64,000 nucleotides of DNA from Halosolutus halophilus (GCF_022869805.1 NZ_CP094974.1:4154001-4218000); one strand, 5' to 3'; shown: positions 41,166 to 51,838, counted from the first letter of the stretch. Notes: a model not told the origin generated them from the sequence alone. Made by a program: numbers and translations.

Positions 41166-42449
41166 CTACGTCCCGTGATCCCAGCTTCCCATGTAGTCGC
41201 GCTGGGTATCGGTCAGCGAATCGAAGTCGACGCCTTCGGCCTCGAGTTTGATCTCGGCGATCTCTTTGTCCAGTTCGTCCGGTACGTCGTGGACGCCAGC
41301 ATCGTACTCCTCGCTGTTCTCAAGCAGTTCTCGAACACAGACGGCCTGGATGCCGAAGCTCTGGTCCATCACTTCGACGGGATGGCCGAGCGAAATCGGC
41401 GCGGCCAGGTTCACGAGGCGGCCTTCGGCGATCACGTTCAGCCGGCGGCCGTCGTCCATCTCGTATGCCTCGACGCCGTCGCGGGCCTCGTACCGATCGA
41501 CCGCGAGGTCGTCGAGCGCGTCGAGGTCGATCTCGATGTCGAAGTGACCGGCGTTGGCGAGCAGGACCCCGTCGTCCATCTTCTCGAAGTGCTCCTCGAC
41601 GATCACGTCGCGGTTGCCCGTCGTCGTCAGGAAGACGTCCCCGACCGCGGCGGCCTCGTCCATCGGCATGACCTCGTAACCCTCCATGTGGGCCTCGAGC
41701 GCGCGCCGCGGCTCGACCTCGGTGACGATCACGTTCGCGTTCTGGCCGGCGGCCTTCTTCGCGACGCCCTTGCCGCAGTAGCCGTAGCCCGCGACGACGA
41801 CGTTCTTGCCGGCCCACGAGAGGTTCGTGGTCATCGCGATCGAGGCCAGCGAGGACTCGCCGGTGCCGTGGACGTTGTCGAAGAGGCGCTTCATTGGCGT
41901 GTCGTTCACGGCGAAGACCGGGTACTCGAGCGCACCGTCGTCGTCCATCGCACGCAGGCGGTGGACGCCGGTCGTCGTCTCCTCCGCGCCGCCGACGATG
42001 CCTTCGATCAATTCGGGGTAATCCTCGTGAATCGCGGCGACGAGGTCCATCCCGTCGTCGACGGTGATCGTCGGTTCGTGGGCGATGACCGCCTCGATCG
42101 CGGCGTAGTACTCGTCGTCGTCGACGCCGCGTTTCGCGTAGCTGGTGATGTTTTCGTGGGCGTCGAGTGCCGCGCTCACGTCGTCGTGGGTCGACAGCGG
42201 GTTACAGCCCGTGACGGCGACGTCCGCGCCGCCCTCCGCGAGCGTCTCGACGAGGATCGCGGTCTTGGCTTCGACGTGCATCGCCATCGCGATCCGTTCG
42301 CCCTCGAAGGGACGGTCCGCGACGAACTCCTCGCGGACGGACTCGAGAATCGGCATGTGCTGGGCGGCCCAGTCCATCTTTCGGCGTCCCTCTTCTCGAG
42401 CGGCCTCGAGATCGTCGAGTTGCTCGCTGATCGGGGGATACTCGCTCAT
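41166..42449 (-). CDS. ahcY: Adenosylhomocysteinase
   Basis: A 427-residue S-adenosylhomocysteine hydrolase, splitting SAH into adenosine and homocysteine so that methyltransferases are not inhibited. The NAD-binding loop is VVVAGYGYCGKGVA, and substrate/NAD residues are seen in TGCNPLSTHDDVSAAL, NDTPMKRLFDNVHGTGES (Lys and Asp of the active site), LLANAGHFDIEID and NLAAPISLGHPVEVMDQSF. The eukaryotic-type 40-residue insertion is absent, as in other archaea. It starts at ATG 42449. Together with the DadD-type deaminase 1.2 kb upstream it covers the SAH part of methionine-cycle salvage. Confidence 0.96.
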   Translation of the reverse strand: MSEYPPISEQLDDLEAAREEGRRKMDWAAQHMPILESVREEFVADRPFEGERIAMAMHVEAKTAILVETLAEGGADVAVTGCNPLSTHDDVSAALDAHENITSYAKRGVDDDEYYAAIEAVIAHEPTITVDDGMDLVAAIHEDYPELIEGIVGGAEETTTGVHRLRAMDDDGALEYPVFAVNDTPMKRLFDNVHGTGESSLASIAMTTNLSWAGKNVVVAGYGYCGKGVAKKAAGQNANVIVTEVEPRRALEAHMEGYEVMPMDEAAAVGDVFLTTTGNRDVIVEEHFEKMDDGVLLANAGHFDIEIDLDALDDLAVDRYEARDGVEAYEMDDGRRLNVIAEGRLVNLAAPISLGHPVEVMDQSFGIQAVCVRELLENSEEYDAGVHDVPDELDKEIAEIKLEAEGVDFDSLTDTQRDYMGSWDHGT

Positions 42450-42741
42450 GGGTCGACTGAGTGGGAGCGGAGCCAAAACCCTACCGAACTACCGAAGCGA
42501 TCCCGGTCGTCGGCGATCGACGGCAGTGGCTCGGCGTCGCTCGAGTCTTCGCCTCGAAAAAGTTGCGTCGACTGTGCGGACACTCGCGTTCGACCCGTCG
42601 TCGATCGCGAGTGCCGCGGTGATGGTCCGACAACGGCGACGGCGGCGCGTTCGAATGGGGTGCCTCTGATGTGGTGGGTGGTGGATACGTGCCGTCGTCC
42701 GCTATCGGTCGAGTAGTTGTACGGTCGGTGGAGCGTGGGTG

Positions 42742-43539
42742 TCAGTCCTGACCGCCGACCTGGGTCGGTGGGCCGCCATCGTCGTCCTCGCTCTCGGCGT
42801 CGTCATCGTCGTCACCATCGTCCGCGTTGCCGGCGTGTTCCGGTGGGCTGCCCGCGTCGGTTTCGTTCCCGTCGTCGGGCGAGTCAGCGTGGGGTGCTGG
42901 ACTCTGGGTGCCGTCACTCGGCGGACCAGCGTGGCCCGGTGGGCCGGCGTGCTCGGGTGCGTTACCCGGGTGCTGCTCGGACTCGAAGATGAAGCCGGCG
43001 ACTGCGAGACCGAACGGGCCGTCGCTCTCCTCCCAGTCGCTCTTCTCCTCTTCGACGAAGTTGGAGACGAGCGCGCCGAAGTTCTCCGTTTCTCCCTCGT
43101 TCTCGCGCTCGTCGTCTTCATCTTCCTCGTCCTCTTCGTTCTCCTCGTCTTCGTCCTCCTCGTCGTCTTCATCTTCGACGGGCTCGAGCGTCGCGTCCAC
43201 CTCGTCCGTGAGGTTATCGTACGACGCGTTGACCGTCACGTTGACGGGTTCCTCGGGTTCGGGGAGTTCGACCGTGCCGTTTTCGTCGGTCGTGTATTCC
43301 TCGTCGGGATCGTACGACGCGTTCTCGTCGGTTACCGTGACCTCGACGGTCGCGTTCTCGACTGGGGTCTCGACCGAATCGTTATCCAGTTCGACCGTCA
43401 CCACGGTCTCGTCGACGTCCACTGTCAGATCTCGATCGTCTTTGACGTCCGAATCCGCCGCCACTGTTCCCAGCGGGGCCAACGCGGACAGGACCATGAC
43501 GGCGGCCAGCGCCGTCACGAGCAGTCTATGTCTGTTCAT
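42742..43539 (-). CDS. Secreted acidic protein with Ig-like domain
   Basis: A 265-residue exported protein. A Sec-type signal peptide (NRHRLLVTALAAVMVLSALA, cleavage after VAA) precedes an Ig-like/carboxypeptidase-regulatory-type beta domain (about 35-125: VDETVVTVELDNDSVETPVE, TTDENGTVELPEPEEPVNVT). Then comes a run of Glu/Asp (about 125-160), a short globular part (FGALVSNFVEEEKSDWEESD) and a Gly/Pro/His tail with NAPEHAGPPGHAGPP repeats. Several N-x-S/T sites could be glycosylated. Function unknown; such tails are typical of haloarchaeal surface proteins. The ATG at 43539 begins the signal peptide; GGTTTATTCG about 30 bases upstream is its likely TATA box. Confidence 0.75.
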   Translation of the reverse strand: MNRHRLLVTALAAVMVLSALAPLGTVAADSDVKDDRDLTVDVDETVVTVELDNDSVETPVENATVEVTVTDENASYDPDEEYTTDENGTVELPEPEEPVNVTVNASYDNLTDEVDATLEPVEDEDDEEDEDEENEEDEEDEDDERENEGETENFGALVSNFVEEEKSDWEESDGPFGLAVAGFIFESEQHPGNAPEHAGPPGHAGPPSDGTQSPAPHADSPDDGNETDAGSPPEHAGNADDGDDDDDAESEDDDGGPPTQVGGQD

Positions 43540-43691
43540 CACGATCGGGACATTCAGGGAGTCACGAATAAACCCTGACGGCAGTTCGGGGAGTTTCCAA
43601 TACGACAAAACGACTCGAGAACGATTTATAACGTTTATCGAGCCCGCAGAGCGTTCAGATTTCGTTCACCACAGCTGACGGATCCGGCGGA

Positions 43692-44990
43692 TCAGGACTC
43701 GGCTCGCGTCACCAGTGCCTCGGCTTCCTCGCGGGCCCGATCGCGAACCGCCGCTTCGTCGAGCGTCAGCACCTCGCGATCGCGCATGAGCACCTGCCCG
43801 TCACAGACGGTGTGGCGGACGTCGGCGGCCGCGGCCGCGTAGGCGAGGTGGCTCACGAGATCGTGGGGCGGGGTCAGGTGTGGCCTCTCGAGGTCGATCA
43901 CCGCGAGGTCGGCGGGCGCACCCGCCTCGAGACGGCCCGACTCGATGCCGATCGCGTCGGCCGTCGCGCCGGTGAGCATGTCGACGACGGCCTCGGCGGG
44001 GACTGCGCTGGCGTCCCCGGTGGCGAGTTTCCCGAGCATGGCCGCGTCGCGGGCCTCGTCGAGCATCGAGAGGTCGTTGTTCGAGGCCGCGCCGTCCGTT
44101 CCGAGGCCGACGGTCACGCCGGCCTCGCGCATGCGCTCGACCGGTGCCATCCCGCTGGCCAGTTTCATGTTCGAGGCGGGACAGTGGATCACGCTCGTTC
44201 CCGCCTCGGCGAGCAGGCCGATCTCGCTCTCGTCGAGGTGGACGCCGTGGGCGATGAAATCCTCCGGTTCGAGCATCCCCTTCTCGGCGGCGTAGGCCAG
44301 CGGCCGAACCCCGTGTTCCTCGACGATCGGCGTCACCTCGTCTTCGGTCTCGTTGGCGTGGTAGTGGAGCGGGACGTCGAGTTCGCGGGCCTCCGAGACG
44401 AACTCCGAGAGGTACTGCCCGTCGACCGTCGTCAGCGAGTGGGGCATGAACGCCGCCGAGATCCGGCCGTCCGCCATCCCGTCGATCTCCTCGGCGACGG
44501 CGAGCCCCTCGCGGGCGTCCTCGCGCGCCTCGTCTTCGTCCTTGGCGACGGAGATCACGCCGTGACCGAGGCGGGCGCGCAGCCCTGCCTCGTCGACGAC
44601 GTCGGCGATCGTCGGCACGAAGAAGTACATGTCCGCGAAGGCCGTCGTCCCCGACTTGATCATCTCGAGGACGCCGAGTTCGGTGCCGGCTCGGACCGAG
44701 TCGGCCGTCAACTCGGCCTCGACGGGCCAGATGTCCTCCCGGAGCCAGGCGTCGAGCGGTTTATCGTCCGCGTAGCCCCGCAGGAGCGTCATCGCGACGT
44801 GACAGTGACCGTTGACGAACCCGGGCGTCACGAGCGAGTCCGAGGCGTCGAGGATTTCGTCGGCGTCGGCCCCGAGGTCCTCGCCGATCGCCCGGATCAC
44901 GCCGTCCGCTTCGTCGACCAGGACGTCCGCACGCGTCACCGTCGCATCGGGCAACAGTACCTTTCCACCAGTGATTGCCAGCGTCGTCAT
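43692..44990 (-). CDS. dadD: 5'-deoxyadenosine / S-adenosylhomocysteine deaminase (DadD/MtaD type)
   Basis: A 432-residue amidohydrolase. Metal ligands are H62 and H64 in VNGHCHVAMTLLRG, a further His in LHYHANETEDE, a His in HGVHLDESE and the Asp of LGTDGAASNNDLSML. HCPASNMKLASG is a hallmark of the SAH/MTA/5'-deoxyadenosine deaminases. Archaeal DadD removes the amino group from 5'-deoxyadenosine and related SAM by-products. AGTATAAGG centred about 29 bases before the ATG at 44990 is a clear TATA box. It is on the same strand as ahcY, separated by the secreted-protein gene. Confidence 0.9.
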   Translation of the reverse strand: MTTLAITGGKVLLPDATVTRADVLVDEADGVIRAIGEDLGADADEILDASDSLVTPGFVNGHCHVAMTLLRGYADDKPLDAWLREDIWPVEAELTADSVRAGTELGVLEMIKSGTTAFADMYFFVPTIADVVDEAGLRARLGHGVISVAKDEDEAREDAREGLAVAEEIDGMADGRISAAFMPHSLTTVDGQYLSEFVSEARELDVPLHYHANETEDEVTPIVEEHGVRPLAYAAEKGMLEPEDFIAHGVHLDESEIGLLAEAGTSVIHCPASNMKLASGMAPVERMREAGVTVGLGTDGAASNNDLSMLDEARDAAMLGKLATGDASAVPAEAVVDMLTGATADAIGIESGRLEAGAPADLAVIDLERPHLTPPHDLVSHLAYAAAAADVRHTVCDGQVLMRDREVLTLDEAAVRDRAREEAEALVTRAES

Positions 44991-45148
44991 TACCTGTGCG
45001 TTCTCACCGGAATTCCTTATACTGTCGATTGTGAGAGCGGCCTGGGTCTCGATCGCAGCGATTCGCACCGCCAGTACCCGCCTCGAAATCGAACGGGATC
45101 GAGGCCCCGGTCGGCGGACTTATGCCCCGATTCCGTCAATACCCAGCC

Positions 45149-46132
45149 ATGGACGATCGTGGAACCGACGTCAAGGACGGGCACCGTCGGTCGTCGGAGT
45201 CCGGGACGCGGACGGAACCGCCGGGTTCGCACGACGATCGATCGCCTGCCGAGTCGGGAGCGGAGACCGAATCGATCCCGATCGACACGCCCACGGAACC
45301 GGAGCCCGACCCGAGGACGGGATCGGACGCTGCCGATCGCGGGCCCGGTCGCGGACCGAACGCGATCCGCAACTGGACGGGCCTCACGGCCGCCCTCGCC
45401 CTCGTATCGGTGCTCACGGCCGTCGCCATCGTCGCGATTCACGACGCGGCGGTGCCCGCACTCGGCGCGACCGCCCTCGGGATCGGCTTCGCGGCGATCG
45501 GCGCTGTCTCCCGGACGAACGCCGCGGACGCCGTCGGGGTTCTCGCCGACGGCTGGGCCGAACACCGGCCGTACGTCTGGTTCGCGACGGGCCTGTTCGG
45601 ATTCGGAACGATCGTCGGTGCTCTCCTCGTCGCGTTCGGGGTCGACCTGACGGAACTGCTGGCCGAGATGCTGATGGAGGAGTTCAGCGAGGAAGAACTG
45701 GCCGGGGGGATCGAACTCTCGGCGACGTTCTTCATCACCAACAACACGCCGCCGTTCCTGGCCGCGATCGTCGGTGCGCTGACCTTCGGATTCGTGACCG
45801 CGACCATCATGCTCTTCAACGGCGTCCTCATCGGGAACCTGGTGTTCGCAATCGGGTCGGAGACTGGCGTCGGACTCGTCGTCGCACTGATCGTCCCCCA
45901 CGGGATCTTCGAACTGCCGGCGCTGTTCGTCGCCGCCGGCGTGGGATTCCGGCTCCTCCACCGGACCGGCCAGCGGATCGCCGGCACGCGCGACGCGCTG
46001 TTCACGCGGGCCTACCTCGTCAGGACCGGGACACTCGTCGCCTTCGGCTGGCTCCTGCTCGCGCTCGCGGCGTTCGTCGAGGCCTACCTGACGGTCCCGA
46101 TCGCCGAACTGTTCTTCCCCGAACAGGCCTGA
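45149..46132 (+). CDS. SpoIIM-like membrane protein
   Basis: A 327-residue protein. The first 85 residues are polar and disordered (DRGTDVKDGHRRSSESGTRT). A membrane domain with about six helices follows, including WFATGLFGFGTIVGALLVAF, FFITNNTPPFLAAIVGALTF and VALIVPHGIFELPALFVAAG. The N-N-T and P-H-G-I-F-E-L-P motifs are those of the stage II sporulation M (SpoIIM) family, which in archaea has no sporulation role and is often of unknown function. ATG at 45122 is an alternative; CTTATG at 45118 fits a TATA-like element for 45149. Confidence 0.85.
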   Translation: MDDRGTDVKDGHRRSSESGTRTEPPGSHDDRSPAESGAETESIPIDTPTEPEPDPRTGSDAADRGPGRGPNAIRNWTGLTAALALVSVLTAVAIVAIHDAAVPALGATALGIGFAAIGAVSRTNAADAVGVLADGWAEHRPYVWFATGLFGFGTIVGALLVAFGVDLTELLAEMLMEEFSEEELAGGIELSATFFITNNTPPFLAAIVGALTFGFVTATIMLFNGVLIGNLVFAIGSETGVGLVVALIVPHGIFELPALFVAAGVGFRLLHRTGQRIAGTRDALFTRAYLVRTGTLVAFGWLLLALAAFVEAYLTVPIAELFFPEQA

Positions 46133-46158
46133 CGACGGCCCGGGGAGGAAAACGAGGC

Positions 46159-48903
46159 CTACCGCCGGAATCGATCGAACGGCTTCAGGACTGCGGGTCG
46201 GTACTCCTCGTGGGGGTCGTAGTTCGCGAACGCGAGACTGTTGGTCATCACGCTGACGCTCGAGGTCGCCATCGCCAGCCCCGCGAGCGCGGGGTTCAAC
46301 AGCCCGAGCGAGGCGATCGGAAGCAGCGTCGTGTTGTAGACGAAGGCCCAGAACAGGTTCTGGCGCACCTTCGAGAGCGTCGCCTCGGAGATCCGGATCG
46401 CCTTCAGCACGTCCGCGGGGTCGTCACGCATCAGGGTCACGTCGGCGCTCTCGATCGCGACGTCGGTGCCGGAACCGATCGCGACGCCGACCTGGGCGGC
46501 CGTGAGCGCGGGCGCGTCGTTGACGCCGTCCCCGACCATCATCACGCGGGACCCACCGTCGGATCCGCGGCCCGACGAGGATCGCGAACCGTCGTCCTGC
46601 AGGGCCTCGACGTGATCCGCCTTGTCCTCCGGGAGCACTTCCGCCCGGACGTTGTCGGGGTCGATCCCGACCCGTTTCGCGACCGCGCGCGCCGTGCGCT
46701 CGTTGTCGCCGGTGAGCATCACGACCTCGGTACCCCGCTTCCGGAGCGCGGCGACGGTCTCCGTCGCGCTCTCGCGAACCTCGTCTGCCACCGCGAGCGC
46801 GCCCAGCAGTTCGCCGTCGACGGCGACCGGCATCGCCGTCTTTCCTTCGCTCTCGAGCCGCGTCAGGGTCTCTTCGGCCGGCCCGGTGTCGATCCCCTCG
46901 TCCTCGAGGAGCTTCCGGCGCCCCACGAGCACGCTGCCGCGATCGGTCTCCGCGCGGATGCCGTGGCCGGGGACGTTCTCGAACTCGCTGACCTCGCCCA
47001 CCTCGATCCCGCGTTCCGCGGCCCCGTCGACGATCGCGGCCGCGATCGGGTGCTCGGAGCCGGACTCGGCCGTCGCCGCAGCGCCGAGGACGAGCGATTC
47101 GAGCGATTCCTCGCGACCGGCGAGGAGGCCCGCGTCCGCGGCAGTATCGGTATCGACGCCGCCGTCGGGTGCCGGCTCGCCACTGCTGTCGGACCCGCGA
47201 ACCGACGCGGATCGGCTCGTTCCACTCGGCTCACCGCCGTCCGGGACCGCGTCGGGTTCGAACGTCACGACGTCCGTCAGCGTCATCTCGCCGTGGGTCA
47301 GCGTCCCCGTCTTGTCGAAGACGATCGTGTCGATCCCACGGACCTGTTCCAGCACGTCGCCACCCTTGAACAGGACGCCGTTGGTGGCGGCGAGCGTCGA
47401 ACCGACCATCGTCGCGGCCGGCGTCGCCAGTCCGAGCGCGCAGGGACAGGCGATCAGCAGGGCGGAGGCGAGCACGATCACCGAGAACTCGAGAACCGGG
47501 ACGCCCGCGCCGGCGACGGCGACTTCGGGGCCGCCCTGGACGGGTTCGAGCAGCGGGATCCAGGCGCCGAGCGCCGAGGAGACGCCGTACAGCGTCTCGG
47601 GGAAGAGGAACCACAGGATCGACCAGAACACGGCGTTGACGATCACCGCGGGGACGAAGTACGCGCTCACCCGATCGACCAGCCGCTGGATCTCGGGCTG
47701 GCGCGATTGAGCCTCCTTGACCCGTTCGACGATCTGCTGGATCGCGGTCTCGGAGCCGACCTTCGTCGCCTCGACGAGGAGCACGCCGTTCTCGTTGATC
47801 GTCGAGCCGACGACCTCGTCGCCCTCGCCCTTCTCGACGGGGACGGACTCGCCGGTGAGCATGGACTCGTCGACCGCGCTCTGGCCGTCGACGACCACGC
47901 CGTCGGTCGGGATCTTCTCGCCCGGCCGGACCTTCATCACGTCGCCGACCTCGACGTCCTCGATGGGAATCTCCCGTTCTTCCCCATCCTCGACGATGGT
48001 AGCTTCGTCGGCCTCCATCTGCAGGAGTTCGCGCAGGGCGCTACCCGCGCGGGCCTTCGATCGGACCTCGAGCCAGTTGCCGAGGGTGATGAACCAGAGG
48101 ATGAAGGCGACGGCCTCGAAGTAGAGGCCGGCGCTGCCGACGAGGTCGACGAGCACCGCCGTACTGTAGACGTAGCCCGCCGAGGAACCCATCGCGACCA
48201 GCGTGTCCATGTTCGCCCGCCGGTTGTGGGAAAACGCGCGGTAGGCACCGACGAGGAACTCCCTGCCGAGCGTGGCCATCAGGACCGTCGCGATGACGAA
48301 CTCGATCCAGCCGAGGTCGACGCCGGCGATGGTTTCGGGGAGCGTCACCAGGCCGAACATCGCGAGCATGATCGGCACGAACGGCAGCGTCAGCAGACCG
48401 CCGCCGATCACCAGTCGGCGCTGGCGTCGCAGTTCTTTCTCGACGGCGCGCTCGCGCTGGCTCCCCTGGGTCTCCTCGCCGTCCTCGCGGACGGGTTCGT
48501 AGCCGGCCGACTCGATCGCATCGTGGATCTCGGCCAGCGAGACGTCTGACGGGTTGTACTCGACCCGGGCCTCGTCCGAGGCGAAGTTCACGTCCGCCCG
48601 GAGGACGCCCGGCAACGCTTCGACGGCCTCGCCTACCGACTCCGAACAGGTCGCACACGACATCCCCATGACGGTGATCGTCTCCGTCTCCGCGGCTGCC
48701 TCGTAGCCGGCCGACTCGATCGCCGCGTAGATCTCGGCCAGCGAGACCGCCTCGGGGTCGTACTCGACCGTTCCCTCGTCCGTCGCGTAGTTCGCGCTCG
48801 CCGACTCGACACCGTCGAGATCGTCCAGGGCGTCCTCGACGGACCCCGAACACGTCGCACAGGACATCCCCGTGATCTCGAGGTGCGCTCGTCTGGTAGT
48901 CAT
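46159..48903 (-). CDS. copA: Copper-exporting P-type ATPase CopA
   Basis: A 914-residue heavy-metal P1B ATPase. Two HMA domains at the N-terminus carry MSCATCSGS (C15, C18) and MSCATCSES (C83, C86). The actuator loop is MLTGESVP, the membrane metal site is [10 protein letters not shown], and the phosphorylation site is [19 protein letters not shown] holds the HP nucleotide motif, and the hinge is [15 protein letters not shown] with YN and MxxxS in helices 7-8 indicates Cu+ export. Two low-complexity insertions sit in the nucleotide/phosphorylation domains ([20 protein letters not shown], and [17 protein letters not shown]). No CopZ or copper regulator is adjacent. Confidence 0.95.
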   Translation of the reverse strand: MTTRRAHLEITGMSCATCSGSVEDALDDLDGVESASANYATDEGTVEYDPEAVSLAEIYAAIESAGYEAAAETETITVMGMSCATCSESVGEAVEALPGVLRADVNFASDEARVEYNPSDVSLAEIHDAIESAGYEPVREDGEETQGSQRERAVEKELRRQRRLVIGGGLLTLPFVPIMLAMFGLVTLPETIAGVDLGWIEFVIATVLMATLGREFLVGAYRAFSHNRRANMDTLVAMGSSAGYVYSTAVLVDLVGSAGLYFEAVAFILWFITLGNWLEVRSKARAGSALRELLQMEADEATIVEDGEEREIPIEDVEVGDVMKVRPGEKIPTDGVVVDGQSAVDESMLTGESVPVEKGEGDEVVGSTINENGVLLVEATKVGSETAIQQIVERVKEAQSRQPEIQRLVDRVSAYFVPAVIVNAVFWSILWFLFPETLYGVSSALGAWIPLLEPVQGGPEVAVAGAGVPVLEFSVIVLASALLIACPCALGLATPAATMVGSTLAATNGVLFKGGDVLEQVRGIDTIVFDKTGTLTHGEMTLTDVVTFEPDAVPDGGEPSGTSRSASVRGSDSSGEPAPDGGVDTDTAADAGLLAGREESLESLVLGAAATAESGSEHPIAAAIVDGAAERGIEVGEVSEFENVPGHGIRAETDRGSVLVGRRKLLEDEGIDTGPAEETLTRLESEGKTAMPVAVDGELLGALAVADEVRESATETVAALRKRGTEVVMLTGDNERTARAVAKRVGIDPDNVRAEVLPEDKADHVEALQDDGSRSSSGRGSDGGSRVMMVGDGVNDAPALTAAQVGVAIGSGTDVAIESADVTLMRDDPADVLKAIRISEATLSKVRQNLFWAFVYNTTLLPIASLGLLNPALAGLAMATSSVSVMTNSLAFANYDPHEEYRPAVLKPFDRFRR

Positions 48904-49131
48904 GTCTGTGCGATCGTAGGGGCTACACGTTCAAGCGGATTGTGACTTGCATACGGGGACTATTTTCCCGCTGGATTTTCGAATAGAAAGCGAAACGGGC
49001 GACCGAGTTTCGTAGCGAAATCTACACTCGCGAGATCGGCAGTAGCGTGCGACTCGGACGGTAACTGAAGGAATTATGCTACCGGTACAATTTAGACGGC
49101 ACTCTGTGAACAGCCCTGACAGAACAACAAG

Positions 49132-49800
49132 ATGGATCTCGACGAATTTGTGCAGGCGAACGCGCCAGAAGAGGGAGCAAAACGGTTCGAACTGGAAAAC
49201 GAGAAGCTCCTCGACATCGACCTGGACGGAACGGCGATGATGAAGGCGGGATCGATGATCGCCTACACCGGGAACGTCTCGTTCACCGGCAAGAGCTCGG
49301 CCGAGGGCGGGATCTCCGGATTCCTGAAGGAGAAAGTGACGAACGAGGGAACGCCCGTAATGGAGGCTGAAGGGACGGGACACGTCTACGTCGCGGACCA
49401 GGGGAAGAAAATCCAGCTGCTCCATCTCGACGCGGGAGAGAAAATTTCGGTCAACGGAAACGACATCCTCGCCTTCGAATCGCAGGTCGACTACAGTATC
49501 GGAACGGTCAGTAGCATCTCGGCAGCGTCGTCCGGAGGGCTCACGAACGTCTTCCTCGAAGGCCCCGGAAGCGTGGCGATCACGACCCACGGCGACCCGC
49601 TCGTCCTGACGCCACCGGTCAAAACCGACCCCGACGCGACCGTCGCGTGGAGCGGCTCGCTCTCGCCCGGCGCGAGCCGGAATACGAATCTCGGAGATAT
49701 GATCGGACAGTCCTCCGACGAGCGGTACCAGCTCGACTTCTCGGGAGACGAAGGGTTCGTCATCGTGCAACCGTACGAGGAATCCCAGCCCCAGCAGTGA
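49132..49800 (+). CDS. AIM24 family protein
   Basis: A 222-residue beta-rich protein of the AIM24/TRAP-like family: [60 protein letters not shown] and [20 protein letters not shown]. Family members form trimeric beta barrels; in yeast mitochondria the homologue shapes membrane complexes, and the prokaryotic role is unknown. Soluble, without signal peptide. It is divergent from copA across 228 bases; ACAATTTAGACG near 49087 is a likely promoter element. Confidence 0.88.
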   Translation: MDLDEFVQANAPEEGAKRFELENEKLLDIDLDGTAMMKAGSMIAYTGNVSFTGKSSAEGGISGFLKEKVTNEGTPVMEAEGTGHVYVADQGKKIQLLHLDAGEKISVNGNDILAFESQVDYSIGTVSSISAASSGGLTNVFLEGPGSVAITTHGDPLVLTPPVKTDPDATVAWSGSLSPGASRNTNLGDMIGQSSDERYQLDFSGDEGFVIVQPYEESQPQQ

Positions 49801-50038
49801 CGGATTCTGCGGCGCGAACGGGGGACGAGCGTCGCGCTTTCGAGCGGGCGGCAGGATTCACCGGCCGGATAACGATCGGGGTTCGACCCGACGTCTCGCT
49901 GACCGAGAACTGATTCGATACCCGTGTGGGGCGGCAGTGGAAGACGGGGCACCCACACGATCGCGGACCGACGCTGACGGGAGCAGCGGTCCCGTTCGGA
50001 TGGAAAGACAAATCCCGGCCGGCCCCGAACGGCCAGTA

Positions 50039-50893
50039 ATGCGAATCGCCGTTCCCAACAAGGGCCGCCTGCACGAGCCGACGATCGACCTGTTAGAGCG
50101 GGCGGGACTTCACCTCGAGAACGGTGCCGATCGGAAACTCTACGCCGACACCGTCGATCCCGACGTCTCGGTGCTGTTCGCCCGCGCGGCGGACATCCCG
50201 GAGTACGTCGCCGACGGCGCGGCCGACATGGGCATCACCGGCTACGATCAGGTACGGGAAGCCCGCGTCGACAACGTTGCGGAACTGCTCGATCTCGAGT
50301 TCGGCCGCTGTCGACTCGTCCTCGCCGCGCCCGAGGACGGAGCCATCGACGGCGTGGACGATCTGGCGGGCAAGACCGTCGCGACCGAGTTCCCGAACAT
50401 CACCCGCGACTTCTTCGCGGATACCGGCGTCGAACCCGACGTCGTCGAGGTCTCCGGCGCGACGGAGCTGACACCCCACGTCGAGATGGCCGACGCGATC
50501 GTCGACATCACGAGTACGGGGACGACGCTGAAGATGAACCGGCTGGCCGTCGTCGAGGAGGTTCTCTCGAGTTCGGTCCGCCTCTTCGCTCGCGAAGACG
50601 TCCTCGAGGAGCCGAAAGTCCGGGAGGTCCGGACCGCACTCTCCTCGGTCAAACACGCCGAAGGCAAGCGGTACCTGATGATGAACGTCCCCGAGGACCG
50701 ACTCGAGGAAGTGCGCGAGGTCATCCCGGGGCTGGGCGGCCCGACGATCATGGACATCGCCAACGGCGGCGAGGAGAAACTGGCGGTCCACGTCGTCGTC
50801 GACGAACGCGACGTCTTCGAGACGATCACCGAGGTCAAGAAGGCCGGTGCGAGCGGCATCCTCGTGACCGAGATCGAACGGCTGGTCGAGTGA
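50039..50893 (+). CDS. hisG: ATP phosphoribosyltransferase HisG (long form)
   Basis: A 284-residue enzyme that joins ATP and PRPP in the first step of histidine biosynthesis. It starts [20 protein letters not shown]; the PRPP loop is [18 protein letters not shown] and the catalytic domain includes [19 protein letters not shown]. The last 75 residues ([39 protein letters not shown]) are the regulatory HisG_C domain, so histidine feedback is expected and HisZ is not needed. No other his genes are adjacent, the usual scattered arrangement in haloarchaea. The ATG at 50039 is preferred to a longer frame from 49937. Confidence 0.95.
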   Translation: MRIAVPNKGRLHEPTIDLLERAGLHLENGADRKLYADTVDPDVSVLFARAADIPEYVADGAADMGITGYDQVREARVDNVAELLDLEFGRCRLVLAAPEDGAIDGVDDLAGKTVATEFPNITRDFFADTGVEPDVVEVSGATELTPHVEMADAIVDITSTGTTLKMNRLAVVEEVLSSSVRLFAREDVLEEPKVREVRTALSSVKHAEGKRYLMMNVPEDRLEEVREVIPGLGGPTIMDIANGGEEKLAVHVVVDERDVFETITEVKKAGASGILVTEIERLVE

Positions 50894-51048
50894 GCGTTCC
50901 CTGCCGCCGCGTCGTCGCTCGATCGATCGGCCGAGACATCAGCCAGTAACCGGTAGTAAACCATCGACACCGAACGGTGCGCGGAAAAGGTCAGAGCGGG
51001 CGAGTCCGATCGAGTGATTCGATCGCGGCGACGCCGGGACGGGGACGA

Positions 51049-51468
51049 CTACTCCGTCCGGGCGGTGGGTAGTTCGAGGAGCGCGTCGCCGTCGAGGATC
51101 GACTCGACGCGGTCGAGGTTCGCGCCCGACGAGACGACGCCGTCACCCCGGTCGTACGTCACGATCCCGTGGGACTCGAGCAACGGCAGGTGGGTCCGGC
51201 GGAGGGAGATGTGGACGCGCTGGCGAAGTTCGTGCAGCGTCGTCACGGCCGTCGCGTCGTACTCCGCGTCGGCGAGACACGCGACCAGCCGCTGGACGGT
51301 GATCGGCGCGTCCGCGGCGAGCACGCACCCGATGATCGCGCGCCGCCGGTCGCTGTCCAGGACGGTCCGGAGATCGTCCCGCGAGAGCGATCGGAGTCGA
51401 ACCGGGCCGGTACGGCGGGAAACCGGCTGATTCGAACCGGGATGGGTTTCGTCGGAGTGGATCGTCAT
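51049..51468 (-). CDS. Winged-helix regulator (DUF7344-like)
   Basis: A 139-residue protein. The centre (about 30-120) is a winged helix: LDSDRRRAIIGCVLAADAPI, VQRLVACLADAEYD, LRQRVHISLRRTHLPLLESH, GIVTYDRGDGVV. This is the haloarchaeal DUF7344 type, small DNA-binding proteins that resemble ArsR-like repressors without metal-binding cysteines. CCGTTTATCGGG (complement, near 51500) is a TATA-like element about 30 bases before the ATG. Targets are unknown. Confidence 0.8.
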   Translation of the reverse strand: MTIHSDETHPGSNQPVSRRTGPVRLRSLSRDDLRTVLDSDRRRAIIGCVLAADAPITVQRLVACLADAEYDATAVTTLHELRQRVHISLRRTHLPLLESHGIVTYDRGDGVVSSGANLDRVESILDGDALLELPTARTE

Positions 51469-51838
51469 GGGCAGGTGAGACTCATCGTTTTCAACCCGAT
51501 AAACGGGGCCGCTCGTTTCGACGTTCTCGACCAGTTTCGATCAGTATAGCCGGATTGAACCGTTCTAAACTGATCATAATCCGTGAGAAACGGCGGGAAC
51601 TCGGCCGCAGTGGCCGCGGCTTCGAACGGAGTTGCGACGCGAACCGTACCGCTGGAGCCGAGCGTTCGCGAGAAATCGGCGTCGAAAAACCGTTTCTGCC
51701 GGCGCGGTCAGGACGGAACGGATCGGGTCCCGGCCCGGGACGATCGGAACGTCGATCGACCGACGGGAACGGTCCCGCTGCGAGCGATCGCGCTGGTGGC
51801 GGCGGTTCGGTGCTCGTCGCGACCGAAAACAGCGGTCG
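51469..51838. other. Intergenic region with spaced inverted repeat, no gene seen
   Basis: A 370-base spacer upstream of the winged-helix gene and downstream of tbp. GATCAGT (51539-51545) and ACTGATC (51569-51575) form inverted 7-mers with a 23-base centre, flanked by TATAGCC and TTCTAAA. They lie about 70-105 bases before the winged-helix start and could bind that regulator. No credible coding frame was seen. Confidence 0.4.

Noticed and set aside
44812-48549. Very long plus-strand open frame (1245 codons) opposite dadD and copA
   Set aside because: Its product is an Arg/Val/Gly-rich reading of the antisense of copA, dadD and part of the SpoIIM gene. No domain is recognisable and real genes occupy the other strand or frame.
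49870-49895. CGGGGTTCGACCCGA before hisG as a tRNA or RNA gene fragment
   Set aside because: Only a 5-base stem with 6-base loop; no other tRNA parts are present.
51425-51445. GATTCGAACC on the plus strand, like the end of a minus-strand tRNA
   Set aside because: It lies within the N-terminal codons of the winged-helix gene and no cloverleaf can be drawn.
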